A stretch of 25,070 bases of DNA from the IMG/VR virus record IMGVR_UViG_3300017738_000034, positions 1 to 25,070 of that record, one strand, 5' to 3'. This DNA comes from a virus. The notes beneath the pieces are model-generated. The model searched no databases and had not been told where the DNA came from. It saw only the letters and a list, made by a program, of their open reading frames with translations. The position numbers and the translations under genes are program-made. Of the stretch, positions 12,696 through 19,097 are shown piece after piece. Within the stretch, counting starts at the first letter, position 1. The number at the start of each line of letters is the position of its first letter.

Positions 12696-13790
12696 ATGTA
12701 CAACGAGAAAGAGTATAAGAAGTGGAACAAGAAATACAAAAAGTTCCAAAAAGCAAATAAACAAAGTATCACCAAAATGGTTCTAGATTTCAATCGTAAG
12801 AAATCAGCAAATATTGCAAAGAGAGTTAAGAAAAAAGATACAGGTGTGATTGATGAAAGACTCTTACACTCTTATCGTTGGAATGATAGAATATTCAAGA
12901 CTAAAAAGATTGTACCAGAGGGTAAGAATCACGGACTAGTAATGTTAGTTGATTGTTCTGGCTCTATGCAAGAGTATGACAAGTTTGAGAGTGCGATTAA
13001 ACAAGCATTGATACTTGTAGATTTTTGTAGAAAGGTTGGAATTAAGTATAAGGTTGTCGGTTTTGGTAATGGTAACTACCATTCTTCTAGAGATAAAGTG
13101 AAGTATAAAAACGACTCATCCAAAAGACATCTGGAAATAAAACATGTGCCTTTATTAAGAGAGTGGTTCAGTCATGAACAAACGATAAAACAACATGATT
13201 TCATGGCAACTTACATGGTATTTAAGACGAAAAAGCATAGAGCTGGTTTTGTTTCTGATGGTCCTAATTCTGGAACACCTTTAATTGATAGTATTTTTCT
13301 TTTGAGACAAGTTGCTCTAAAGTTTAAAGAAGATGAAAAAATTGACATTCTAAACACAATAACATTGACTGATGGTTTGTCTAATAATGCAACCTTTCTA
13401 GATTGGGATAAAGGTTTAGTTACTAAGTTGTCATCATATGACCCTCTAACTAAATCTGTTTACAGAACTTCTGACACTGATGATTTAAAAAGTGTTTTAA
13501 AGTTTTACAAGAAAGTTGTTGGTGGAAACATTATCGGTTTCGACATAACGAACAGTGGATACTTTGGTCTTCCTAGAACTTCAATAGATGTTCGAGAAGA
13601 ATGGCAGGGATATGATCATCATTACACTTTCTCATTCAAGAGTATATATGATGATGCTAAGAAAGTGTCCAGACAAGATAAAGAAATTCCGAAAAGTGTT
13701 GAGGAGTTGAGTTCAAAGTTCAATCAAAAGGGTGTAACTAGAAATAATGAAAAAATACTTTTGTCAAAATTTATTGATATTATTTCATAA
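12696..13790 (+). CDS. von Willebrand factor A domain protein (CobT-like C-terminal part)
   Basis: Protein of 364 residues from the ATG at 12696 (GAGAGGTG upstream; a GTG at 12687 overlaps that site). A basic N-terminus (KEYKKWNKKYKKFQKANKQS; FNRKKSANIAKRVKKKDTGVIDERLLHSYRWNDRIFKTKKIVPEGKN, broken here for length) leads into LVMLVDCSGSMQEYDKF: D86-C-S88-G-S90 is the MIDAS motif. LILVDFCRKVGIKYKVVGFG and NTITLTDGLSN give the later strand and MIDAS Asp. Metal binding should therefore be intact. In cobaltochelatase-type and MoxR-type systems, such vWA proteins pair with a hexameric AAA+ ring and bring it to its client. The AAA+ gene is next. No cobalamin genes are present, so a cobaltochelatase role is unlikely. 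Confidence 0.85.
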   Translation: MYNEKEYKKWNKKYKKFQKANKQSITKMVLDFNRKKSANIAKRVKKKDTGVIDERLLHSYRWNDRIFKTKKIVPEGKNHGLVMLVDCSGSMQEYDKFESAIKQALILVDFCRKVGIKYKVVGFGNGNYHSSRDKVKYKNDSSKRHLEIKHVPLLREWFSHEQTIKQHDFMATYMVFKTKKHRAGFVSDGPNSGTPLIDSIFLLRQVALKFKEDEKIDILNTITLTDGLSNNATFLDWDKGLVTKLSSYDPLTKSVYRTSDTDDLKSVLKFYKKVVGGNIIGFDITNSGYFGLPRTSIDVREEWQGYDHHYTFSFKSIYDDAKKVSRQDKEIPKSVEELSSKFNQKGVTRNNEKILLSKFIDIIS

Positions 13791-13795
13791 ACCTA

Positions 13796-13824
13796 TTGAC
13801 ATGTGTTCTCATATTTGTTACAAT
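13796..13824 (+). promoter_or_regulatory. Promoter of the AAA+ gene
   Basis: TTGACA (13796-13801), a 17-nt spacer and TACAAT (13819-13824) preceded by TGT. The leader contains AAGGGTGAGAAA, similar to the GGGGTGAGAGAG leaders in the accessory region. AGAGAGGGTG lies before the ATG. Confidence 0.8.
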
Positions 13825-13866
13825 AGCTATATAAGGGTGAGAAACTGAGACGTAAGAGAGGGTGTT

Positions 13867-15144
13867 ATGAGAGAAGAAAAAGTAAACAGGTTCAGAGAGT
13901 TTATCAATGTTTTATACAAATCAGCTTTACCATTAGACGTTTATTCTAAAAAAGGTTTAGTGGATATAGCTACAACAATAAATCCAAAACTATCAAGATG
14001 TCAAATTAATAACATGATTAAAACTCTTTGGAGAGTTGAGGGTGTCAATAAGTTTGGTGTTGGTAAATTTGAAATCCCAGAAATGTCAGTCTTTGAAGAT
14101 TACATTGCTTCGGTATCAACTAGTAAAAGTACTACTAAAAAGGTGAAAGAGAAAGTCGAGATGGCTGAGAAAGTAAAAGGAACTAAAACAACTAAAAAAG
14201 TTGTGGATGAAAACCAAGAAGTTAGTTATGTCCCAGAAGCAGATAAGAACTATGTTAGGTGGGGTGACTATAAGACGATAGATCAAGTTATCAAGTCTAA
14301 GATGTTCTACCCTATCTTTATTACTGGATTGTCTGGTAATGGTAAGACGATGATGGTAGAACAAGCTTGTGCGAAGAATAAGCGTGAGATGTATCGTGTT
14401 AATATTACTTGCAGAACTGATGAGGACGATTTGTTAGGTGGATTCCGTTTGGTTGATGGTCAGACTATTTGGTTTGATGGTCCAGTCGTAAAAGCGATGA
14501 AAACAGGTGCCATACTATTATTAGATGAGATTGACTTAGCGTCTGATGAAATTATGTGTCTTCAACCTATCCTTGAAGGTAAAGGTGTCTTTCTAAAGAA
14601 GATAAACAAATTTGTTCAACCAACTGAGGGTTTTCAAGTGTTTGCAACTGCTAACACAAAAGGTCAGGGTGATGAACATGGAAAGTTCGTCGGAACTGGA
14701 TTTCTGAATGAAGCATTCCTTGAAAGGTTCCCTGTAACAGTGGAACAGACTTATCCAAAGAAAGTGACTGAGGTTAAAATCTTGACTAAGTTTTGGGAAA
14801 GTCTAGAAACTGAAAAACCAAGTGATGTTGAAGATATGGAAACTTTGATAGACCAGCTGGTGACTTGGGCAGATATAACTAGAACATCGTATAATGAGTC
14901 TGTATTGAGTGACCTGATTACAACTAGAAGATTAGTTTTCATAATGAAAGCATATAGTATTTTCGGTAATATTCAGAAGTCGATAGAGTTGAACTTGAAC
15001 AGGTTTGATGATGTAACCAAGATGAGTTTCATGGATTTGTTCAAAAAAGTCTCCGCCATTGAAGATATGTCAGAAGAAGATTTAATTAAAGAAGAAGAGA
15101 ATGTAACAGAAGCTTCTTTTGATTTAGATAAAATAAACCAATAA
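13867..15144 (+). CDS. MoxR/CobS-type AAA+ ATPase
   Basis: Protein of 425 residues. An N-terminal helical domain (about residues 1-70) and a lysine-rich linker (about 85-115) precede the AAA+ core: GLSGNGKT Walker A at 154-161, the RTDEDDLLGGFR insert typical of MoxR/CobS, ILLLDEIDLAS Walker B with D220-E221, the VFATANTKG sensor-1 segment at about 258-266, and FLNEAFLERFP with the arginine-finger region. It would form a ring that hydrolyses ATP and remodels a client recruited by the vWA protein encoded just upstream. CobS-like genes are common in marine T4-like phages, where their role is open. The C-terminus is acidic. Confidence 0.9.
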   Translation: MREEKVNRFREFINVLYKSALPLDVYSKKGLVDIATTINPKLSRCQINNMIKTLWRVEGVNKFGVGKFEIPEMSVFEDYIASVSTSKSTTKKVKEKVEMAEKVKGTKTTKKVVDENQEVSYVPEADKNYVRWGDYKTIDQVIKSKMFYPIFITGLSGNGKTMMVEQACAKNKREMYRVNITCRTDEDDLLGGFRLVDGQTIWFDGPVVKAMKTGAILLLDEIDLASDEIMCLQPILEGKGVFLKKINKFVQPTEGFQVFATANTKGQGDEHGKFVGTGFLNEAFLERFPVTVEQTYPKKVTEVKILTKFWESLETEKPSDVEDMETLIDQLVTWADITRTSYNESVLSDLITTRRLVFIMKAYSIFGNIQKSIELNLNRFDDVTKMSFMDLFKKVSAIEDMSEEDLIKEEENVTEASFDLDKINQ

Positions 15145-15169
15145 ACTGATTGATTGAAAGGAAAAACAA

Positions 15170-15481
15170 ATGTCAACAAATGTACATGTAATACCCAAGA
15201 AAAGAAAAGCAAGTAATAAAGTAGAACACTATGTAATCTTACCGATAAGTCGAGATCAGTTGCGAGACAGGTCTGAAAAGGAAACTCAGAAAGCTTTTCT
15301 ATTAGATAATGTCTGGTATCCTAAAAGTTTATTATCTTATGAGGATGGTATGTTGGCAATGCCACTTTGGTGGGTTACAACGACAAAGAAAAATATAGCA
15401 CAAACTGGTGAAGATGTTTCCAATGTCCTCTCTCCTCTCACTCTTACACAACTGAGGAACATCGTAACAAACACCAAGTGA
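15170..15481 (+). CDS. Hypothetical protein, 103 aa
   Basis: Not recognised. GAAAGGAAAAACAAATG gives a good ribosome binding site 25 nt after the AAA+ gene, so it is probably the last gene of that unit. Residues: VHVIPKKRKASNKVEHYVILPISRDQLRDRS (broken basic start), LLDNVWYPKSLLSYEDGMLAMPLWWVTTTKKN (a likely small beta sheet) and a helical tail. It could be an accessory factor of the trio by position only. Confidence 0.65.
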   Translation: MSTNVHVIPKKRKASNKVEHYVILPISRDQLRDRSEKETQKAFLLDNVWYPKSLLSYEDGMLAMPLWWVTTTKKNIAQTGEDVSNVLSPLTLTQLRNIVTNTK

Positions 15482-15482
15482 C

Positions 15483-15540
15483 GTACCAATTGGTACAATC
15501 TTTCGCTCTCATATGGGGGTGGTTTAAATACCACCCCCAT
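15483..15540 (+). terminator. Palindrome and hairpin after the AAA+ unit
   Basis: Directly after the stop lies the perfect 14-bp palindrome GTACCAATTGGTAC (15483-15496). Then ATGGGGGTGG (15513-15522) pairs with CCACCCCCAT (15531-15540), with one more T-A step and a short AT loop. There is no U-run (TCTATC follows), so it may be a factor-dependent end or a stability element like the one after gene 32. The palindrome could be a protein-binding site. Confidence 0.6.
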
Positions 15541-15559
15541 TCTATCAAAAGGATTTGTA

Positions 15560-15673
15560 ATGAATGTATTTTTATTGATTGTGAGTATGAACTGTTTCTT
15601 GTTATGCCTTCTATGTTTTGGAATGGCGTTTCTGGACTTTATGAATATTAATGAGGATTATGATGCAGAGTAA
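15560..15673 (+). CDS. Tiny membrane protein, 37 aa
   Basis: AAAAGGATTTGTAATG opens a 37-residue frame that is mostly one hydrophobic span with three cysteines (NVFLLIVSMNCFLLCLLCFG, then MAFLDFM) and an acidic end NINEDYDAE. It overlaps the start of the DUF6948-like gene by 14 nt, with GAGG inside its 3' end serving that gene. Function unknown. Confidence 0.5.
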   Translation: MNVFLLIVSMNCFLLCLLCFGMAFLDFMNINEDYDAE

Positions 15674-16010
15674 TGAAATTGAAAATGCTTGGGTGAAAAC
15701 TTTCTTGGGAAAGTATATTCTGGTGAGGTCTAATATGGCAGGTGTATTTGTCGGTCTACTTTCCAACGTTGGAGCGCAGGGTAATATTCTTGTCCTTGAG
15801 AACTCTAGAAGAATCCGAAGATGGGTTGGTGCGGTTGATTGTTCAGATCTATCTGTGAATGGTATGTCAAATCCATCTGAAAGTACAGTGATGCTCCCAG
15901 AGGAGTTCAAGGTACTAAATGGATGGGAAGAGTTAGGACCACTCACAGAACAAGCAAGAGATGTTATTTACTCCTGTTCAGAATACTCCCACGAGAACTC
16001 CAGTGATTGA
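15660..16010 (+). CDS. DUF6948-like protein
   Basis: Protein of 116 residues if read from the ATG at 15660 (GAGG 4 nt upstream; ATGs at 15651 and 15663 are alternatives). The pattern YILVRSNMAGVFVGLLSNVGAQGNILVLENSRRIRRWVGAVDCSDLSVNGMSNP (quoted in pieces: YILVRSNMAGVFVGLL; NILVLENSRRIRRWVGA; LSVNGMSNP) and EEFKVLNGWEELGPLTEQA matches the small phage beta protein family DUF6948 ('V.S..AGV..G.L....L....RR...W.GA..L..LA..G...P...E'). Function is unknown. In phage genomes I have seen it followed by glycine-rich proteins, as here. Confidence 0.65.
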   Translation: MMQSNEIENAWVKTFLGKYILVRSNMAGVFVGLLSNVGAQGNILVLENSRRIRRWVGAVDCSDLSVNGMSNPSESTVMLPEEFKVLNGWEELGPLTEQARDVIYSCSEYSHENSSD

Positions 16011-16284
16011 TCAGTTATGGTATTATGATGGAATGTTTTCATCGTCTGGGGTAGGTTCCTCTACAGGTTCTGGATGTGATATATCTTATGAAGATAAAGG
16101 TGAAGGGATTTCTTGTGGTCAAGGTCATAACAACTCTTATTATTCTTATGCAAATCGAGGATATGTTTCCATAGGTTTTGGCCAAGGTACAGGAACAGGT
16201 TCTGGATATGAATATGAACATGATGATAAACCAGAATGTGTTGGAACCCCTCTTGTGTATGGTTTTGTGCTTAACGATCTATAA
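15961..16284 (+). CDS. Glycine-rich repeat protein 1, up to 107 aa
   Basis: The frame is open from an ATG at 15961, overlapping the DUF6948-like gene by 50 nt; a later ATG at 16033 gives about 83 residues and begins right at the Gly/Ser-rich part. The sequence is built of GS, GT, GY and GQ units with scattered Tyr and acidic residues (SSSGVGSSTGSGCDISYEDK; GFGQGTGTGSGYEYEHDD). Neither start has a good Shine-Dalgarno. Such low-complexity glycine/tyrosine proteins may form extended or condensate-like structures; no function is known. First of three in tandem. Confidence 0.55.
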   Translation: MLFTPVQNTPTRTPVIDQLWYYDGMFSSSGVGSSTGSGCDISYEDKGEGISCGQGHNNSYYSYANRGYVSIGFGQGTGTGSGYEYEHDDKPECVGTPLVYGFVLNDL

Positions 16285-16293
16285 GGTTTTAAT

Positions 16294-16506
16294 ATGGATA
16301 TATTTGATCCAATATGTGACGACGATGACAATATTGAATATATTGGATGGGGTGACGGAAATTCAGTAGGGTACGGAACAGGTCGCCCAGAAGGATATCA
16401 TCCGATTCCAAAGTGTGAAACTTTTCTCTATGGTGATGAATGGGAAAAAGATGGATGTGGTGCTGGAATGGCAAAAGGTTCTGGTATAGATTATTATGAT
16501 GACTGA
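16294..16506 (+). CDS. Glycine-rich repeat protein 2, 70 aa
   Basis: AAGG lies about 8 nt before the ATG. The acidic start (MDIFDPICDDDDNIEYIGWG) is followed by G-D-G-N-S-V-G-Y-G-T-G-R-P-E-G-Y and GCGAGMAKGSGIDYYDD. Same character as its neighbours: glycine, tyrosine and aspartate with little else. The stop overlaps the next gene's start by up to 11 nt. Confidence 0.6.
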   Translation: MDIFDPICDDDDNIEYIGWGDGNSVGYGTGRPEGYHPIPKCETFLYGDEWEKDGCGAGMAKGSGIDYYDD

Positions 16507-16801
16507 TGAATCAAATTATGAATTCGGTGAAGGGTATGGCAGAGCCACTGGGAGTGGTTTTGATTTTGGATATTCTTTGGGTCCATCCTCTATGGGGTAT
16601 GGGCATGGATGTTCTGAAGGATATGGTGATACGGTATCTGAAGGGACTGGAACTGGTAAGTCTATTGGATTTGGTTTAGAGTGGAAAAACAATTTCCCAA
16701 GTGGTTGTGGATATGGGACATCAACTGGTGCTGGTGGATTGAATGGTCATAATGGTTGGGGGTATGGTGTAACTGGAGGAACATACAATAACGAAATATA
16801 A
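16496..16801 (+). CDS. Glycine-rich repeat protein 3, 101 aa
   Basis: Starts at the ATG at 16496 or 16499 inside the end of the previous gene. The body is nearly all GYG, GTG, GSG and GFG units (GEGYGRATGSGFDFGYSLG; MGYGHGCSEGYGDTVSEGTG; GCGYGTSTGAGGLNGHNGWG), about 35-40 percent glycine by eye. It ends just before the duplicated promoter at 16822. No function known. Confidence 0.6.
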   Translation: MMTDESNYEFGEGYGRATGSGFDFGYSLGPSSMGYGHGCSEGYGDTVSEGTGTGKSIGFGLEWKNNFPSGCGYGTSTGAGGLNGHNGWGYGVTGGTYNNEI

Positions 16802-16816
16802 AAAATAATTTCGAAA

Positions 16817-16900
16817 AACTATTGACTTTTACTGGCCATATGTTAAGATCAGATCGTAGGGGTGAGAGAGAAGGCCCCAGAAACTAGAAGGAGAAACGAA
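16817..16900 (+). promoter_or_regulatory. Duplicated strong promoter and leader, copy A
   Basis: TTGACT (16822-16827), a 16-nt spacer and TAAGAT (16844-16849) with TGT before it and two GATC sites at and just after the -10 (16847-16850, 16852-16855). The leader contains GGGGTGAGAGAGAAGGCCCC, where GGGG (16859-16862) can pair with CCCC (16875-16878). Bases 16817-16886 are identical to 20188-20257 (70 nt). AGAAGGAGA before the ATG at 16901 is the ribosome binding site. Confidence 0.85.
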
Positions 16901-17371
16901 ATGGCTTATATCAACAAAGAACAAGTAAAAGAAATTAGAGTTGCGTTAAAAAACAAATTCCCAGAGATCAAGTTCTCTGTTAGAAAAGAGAACGGTTCGT
17001 CTGTTCATGTAAATATAATGAAGTCTCCATATAACTTCAGTTACTTAAATAGGTTCAGATCTGACGGACACACACAACTTAACAGATACCATCTTCCAGA
17101 AGGGCCTCATAAAAATTTGTTTGAGGAAATTCTAGAAGTAATCTTGTTCGGTTCTTCGAGAAAGTTTTATGACAATTCTGATGCTCAGATAGACTATTTC
17201 GACACTGCTTTCTATGTCCATATGGGTATAGGTGATTGGGGAAAAGGTTATGAGATGATTCCTTGGGAAAAAACAAAGAAGATTGTTAAGAAGAATTCTA
17301 ATAAAAAAATCAAAGGTATTAACAAATCTAAAGCAAATCAACTTGCTAGTGATTTCATGTCTTCTATATAG
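16901..17371 (+). CDS. LPD29-like protein A, 156 aa
   Basis: Starts at the ATG at 16901 behind AGAAGGAGA; a GTG at 16862 lies in the leader. VKEIRVALKNKFPEIKFSVR, then a V-H-V-N-I-M-K-S-P-Y strand, FEEILEVILFGSSRKFYDNSD, and YFDTAFYVHMGIGDWGKGYE match LPD29 ('..IR..LK..FP.IKFSV....S..V.W', '..D.Y.D..D.Q.DYF...FY....G.WDK.Y'), a small domain of phage and plasmid proteins with no known activity. A basic tail (KIVKKNSNKKIKGINKSKAN) follows. It is homologous over its whole length to the protein at 24351 and in its first 45 residues to the one at 20271. Confidence 0.75.
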   Translation: MAYINKEQVKEIRVALKNKFPEIKFSVRKENGSSVHVNIMKSPYNFSYLNRFRSDGHTQLNRYHLPEGPHKNLFEEILEVILFGSSRKFYDNSDAQIDYFDTAFYVHMGIGDWGKGYEMIPWEKTKKIVKKNSNKKIKGINKSKANQLASDFMSSI

Positions 17372-17382
17372 ATATAGGTATT

Positions 17383-17553
17383 ATGCAAAAAGTTGATGAA
17401 AAAAAATGTGGTGATGTACTAAAGAACTCGATCTGTTTTGATGTGAAAGATGGGGTGGTTCGTCAAATGAGGTATTGCGAAAAAGCTAAAGATTATTTTT
17501 TTGATAATCCTTGTAGACACTGTCCCAACAAACATAAAAGGGGTGTAGGGTGA
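17383..17553 (+). CDS. Small cysteine-rich protein, 56 aa
   Basis: A 56-residue frame in the otherwise empty gap after the LPD29-like gene. It holds five cysteines, the last two as NPCRHCPNKHK near the C-terminus, so it may bind zinc. The N-terminus is charged (QKVDEKKCGDVLKNSICFDV). A weak TATAGGT lies upstream. The stop overlaps the next start (GTGA). Confidence 0.55.
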   Translation: MQKVDEKKCGDVLKNSICFDVKDGVVRQMRYCEKAKDYFFDNPCRHCPNKHKRGVG

Positions 17554-17768
17554 ACGAATCTTTCATGCAAAGTTTACAAAATCTTTATAAAAGATATCCG
17601 CATTATAGACCATTGTTTAGTAGAGTTATTAAAAAATTAAAACAAGGTGATAGAGAAGGTGCAATGAAAACCTTAAATGCATCAATATCTATCATACCTT
17701 TATGTAGTGGAAATTTGGACATCAAAAAAGATATTTACAAAGTTTTAAAAGAAGAACAAAAAAAGTAG
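17550..17768 (+). CDS. Small helical protein, 72 aa, GTG start
   Basis: GTG at 17550 overlaps the previous stop, with AAAGGGG 10 nt upstream; an ATG at 17565 is an alternative. Basic, helical: MQSLQNLYKRYPHYRPLFSR, VIKKLKQGDREGAMKTLNAS (a pattern like a small helical repeat), then a short hydrophobic part and a lysine-rich end. Not recognised. Confidence 0.6.
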   Translation: MNESFMQSLQNLYKRYPHYRPLFSRVIKKLKQGDREGAMKTLNASISIIPLCSGNLDIKKDIYKVLKEEQKK

Positions 17769-17775
17769 ATAAAAT

Positions 17776-17973
17776 ATGCTAAAAGATACTATATATAATT
17801 GGATTAAAAAAGTAGGAGAAAGACAAACTAATCCAAACTTTGATGATATTATGATAAAATTCTCAGACGATTATGAAATAAAGGATATTGAAGATGCTTT
17901 GGAAGAGCTTAAAGAAAAAGGTAGAATCACAGAAACTAACCTTTGTGGTATCCTTTATTACGAAGCATGGTAA
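17776..17973 (+). CDS. Small hypothetical protein, 65 aa
   Basis: Begins 7 nt after the previous stop. The order of helices with IEDALEELKEKGRITETN and the closing strand ILYYEAW resembles a winged-helix fold, so a DNA-binding role is possible, but this rests on shape only. No clear Shine-Dalgarno (ATAAAAT precedes the ATG). Confidence 0.55.
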   Translation: MLKDTIYNWIKKVGERQTNPNFDDIMIKFSDDYEIKDIEDALEELKEKGRITETNLCGILYYEAW

Positions 17974-18009
17974 AAGTTTATCTTTATCTTTAATAAAATT
18001 TTGTATCAT

Positions 18010-18015
18010 TATAAT
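18010..18015 (+). promoter_or_regulatory. Candidate -10 box
   Basis: A perfect TATAAT 18 nt before the ATG at 18034, followed by AGGTGTG as a possible ribosome binding site. No good -35 is seen at 16-18 nt (TCTTTA), so the promoter would need an activator or be weak. Confidence 0.35.
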
Positions 18016-18033
18016 AGTGTAGGTGTGAAATGA

Positions 18034-18231
18034 ATGAAAATGAAAAATCTTGGTCTTGGTTTATTTGGTCGAGTCTTCCAAAGTAAAATTATGAAGAAAA
18101 AGGAACCTAGTCTATTCATAAAAGATAAACCGCTTGAAGATATTAAATATCTGGGTGTTGGTTTTTTTGAATGGACCGCTTTTATAGGTGTATTAAGTAT
18201 AATTCTAAGTTCAATATTAAAAAATATTTAG
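18034..18231 (+). CDS. Small membrane protein, 65 aa
   Basis: A basic, loop-like N-terminus (LFGRVFQSKIMKKKEPSLFI) and a hydrophobic C-terminal span of about 20 residues (FFEWTAFIGVLSIILSSIL) ending in KNI suggest a tail-anchored inner-membrane protein. AGGTGTG lies upstream. The very stable inverted repeat at 18232-18303 begins right after the stop. Not recognised. Confidence 0.6.
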   Translation: MKMKNLGLGLFGRVFQSKIMKKKEPSLFIKDKPLEDIKYLGVGFFEWTAFIGVLSIILSSILKNI

Positions 18232-18303
18232 AGTGTTTCGAGATGTTATCCTCTCTCCTTTCTTTCTCTCTTACCTTACACAAAGGGTAACATCTCGAAC
18301 ACT
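18232..18303 (+). terminator. Long stem-loop with a pyrimidine loop
   Basis: AGTGTTTCGAGATGTTATCC (18232-18251) pairs with GGTAACATCTCGAACACT (ending 18303): about 18-19 pairs with one bulged T and one G-U. The loop of about 30 nt is nearly all C and T (CTCTCTCCTTTCTTTCTCTC, then TTACCTTACAC). No U-run follows, so it is not a classic intrinsic terminator; an RNase III site, a stability element or a structured RNA are other options. It separates two transcription units, with the next promoter 15 nt on. Confidence 0.65.
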
Positions 18304-18317
18304 TCTTAAAAAAACTA

Positions 18318-18346
18318 TTGACAATCAATCTCAAATAAGTTAGAAT
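18318..18346 (+). promoter_or_regulatory. Promoter with its start on or near the next ATG
   Basis: TTGACA (18318-18323), a 17-nt spacer and TAGAAT (18341-18346). The ATG at 18353 lies 7 nt after the -10, just where transcription should begin, so this message would be leaderless unless translation starts at the TTG at 18407. Confidence 0.7.
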
Positions 18347-18352
18347 AGTAGT

Positions 18353-18559
18353 ATGAAATTAAAAGAATACTATTATGAATGGAACCCTTATAGGGAGGAA
18401 ATCGTTTTGACTACAGAGAAACTTCATGAACTCGTTCTAGAGTATAAAGAAAAATATAAAAATGCAAAGACGGATGATGAACGACAAAGAGCTATGTGGC
18501 ATCTAAACTCATATCAAACTGAATTGATGATGAGAGATGACGATTTTAATGTGAGGTAA
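18353..18559 (+). CDS. Small hypothetical helical protein, 68 aa
   Basis: Two starts compete. The ATG at 18353 gives 68 residues but has no leader or Shine-Dalgarno. A TTG at 18407, in frame, has AGGGAGGAAAT 8 nt upstream and gives about 50 residues. The shared part (TTEKLHELVLEYKEKYKNAK, then TDDERQRAMWHLNSYQTEL) is a charged two-helix hairpin. Not recognised. Confidence 0.6.
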   Translation: MKLKEYYYEWNPYREEIVLTTEKLHELVLEYKEKYKNAKTDDERQRAMWHLNSYQTELMMRDDDFNVR

Positions 18560-18561
18560 TT

Positions 18562-18780
18562 ATGAATAATTTTGAATCATATGCACATGTTATTATGACA
18601 ATGCTATCCAAACATGGCGACTTTATACATGTTGACTGGATTAAGGATAATGTACCAATAGAACACCAAAAAAGTTTTATAGAGTATATTAAAGGTATTG
18701 CTAAAAAGAAAGGTAACACTCTCGTTGTTGGGAGTGAGAATATTTACTGTTTTGGGGGGGATTTTGATGGGAGATTGTAA
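18562..18780 (+). CDS. Small hypothetical protein, 72 aa
   Basis: GTGAGGTAATTATG gives a ribosome binding site within the end of the previous gene. A helical start (ESYAHVIMTMLSKHGDFIHV), helix KSFIEYIKGIAKKKG and a final strand pair (TLVVGSENIYCFGG) hint at a small winged-helix-like fold similar in layout to the protein at 17776. Not recognised. The end overlaps the next gene by 14 nt. Confidence 0.6.
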   Translation: MNNFESYAHVIMTMLSKHGDFIHVDWIKDNVPIEHQKSFIEYIKGIAKKKGNTLVVGSENIYCFGGDFDGRL

Positions 18781-18973
18781 ATCTTCAAAAATAAGAAGAA
18801 CAAAAACTAGAAACGATAGTGATGTTATTGTGAGTAAGTATTTCACAAGTGTCTACAAGTTCTGGTCTGATGGAAGTTTTAGGTCAAAGTACTTGTACAA
18901 TAATAAAGGTGAATTAATAAACGTGTTTGAATATACTTATAAAGATGAGGTTGGTGATGGTAAGTACTTCTGA
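18767..18973 (+). CDS. Short MORN-like protein, 68 aa
   Basis: Starts at the ATG at 18767; a run of seven Gs 6 nt upstream serves as ribosome binding site and lies in the preceding gene. The core VYKFWSDGSFRSKYLYNNKG followed by ELINVFEY has the 'W.DG..RS...Y...G.L......Y' rhythm of MORN/YwqK-type repeats and resembles the short proteins at 23326 and 24718. No partner or function is known. Confidence 0.6.
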   Translation: MGDCKSSKIRRTKTRNDSDVIVSKYFTSVYKFWSDGSFRSKYLYNNKGELINVFEYTYKDEVGDGKYF

Positions 18974-19097
18974 TTTTGAAACTTGGGATGATTATGTGAG
19001 GTATCGTGAGATTAATGGCTATACTGAACATGAACTAGATTGTATGCACCATATGACAGAGGAGGATCTTGATCATGGATATGATGAATTTAATTAG
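18957..19097 (+). CDS. Small acidic protein, 46 aa
   Basis: GAGGTTGGTGATG: GAGG 6 nt before the ATG at 18957, inside the previous gene's end. The 46 residues are acidic and histidine-rich (TSDFETWDDYVRYREINGYT; HELDCMHHMTEEDLDHGYDE). The Shine-Dalgarno of the next gene (GGAGG, 19061-19065) lies within it. Coding is supported by the chain of overlaps. Confidence 0.5.
   Translation: MVSTSDFETWDDYVRYREINGYTEHELDCMHHMTEEDLDHGYDEFN

Noticed and set aside
13867-15144. Cobaltochelatase CobS with a role in cobalamin synthesis
   Set aside because: No other cobalamin gene is present and the CobT-like partner is split with an HEXXH part; the family name is used for similarity only.
18030-18086. An 18-residue frame (ATG at 18030) overlapping the gene at 18034
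   Set aside because: Shares the same ribosome binding site with the longer frame at 18034, which has a membrane span and ends just before the stem-loop.
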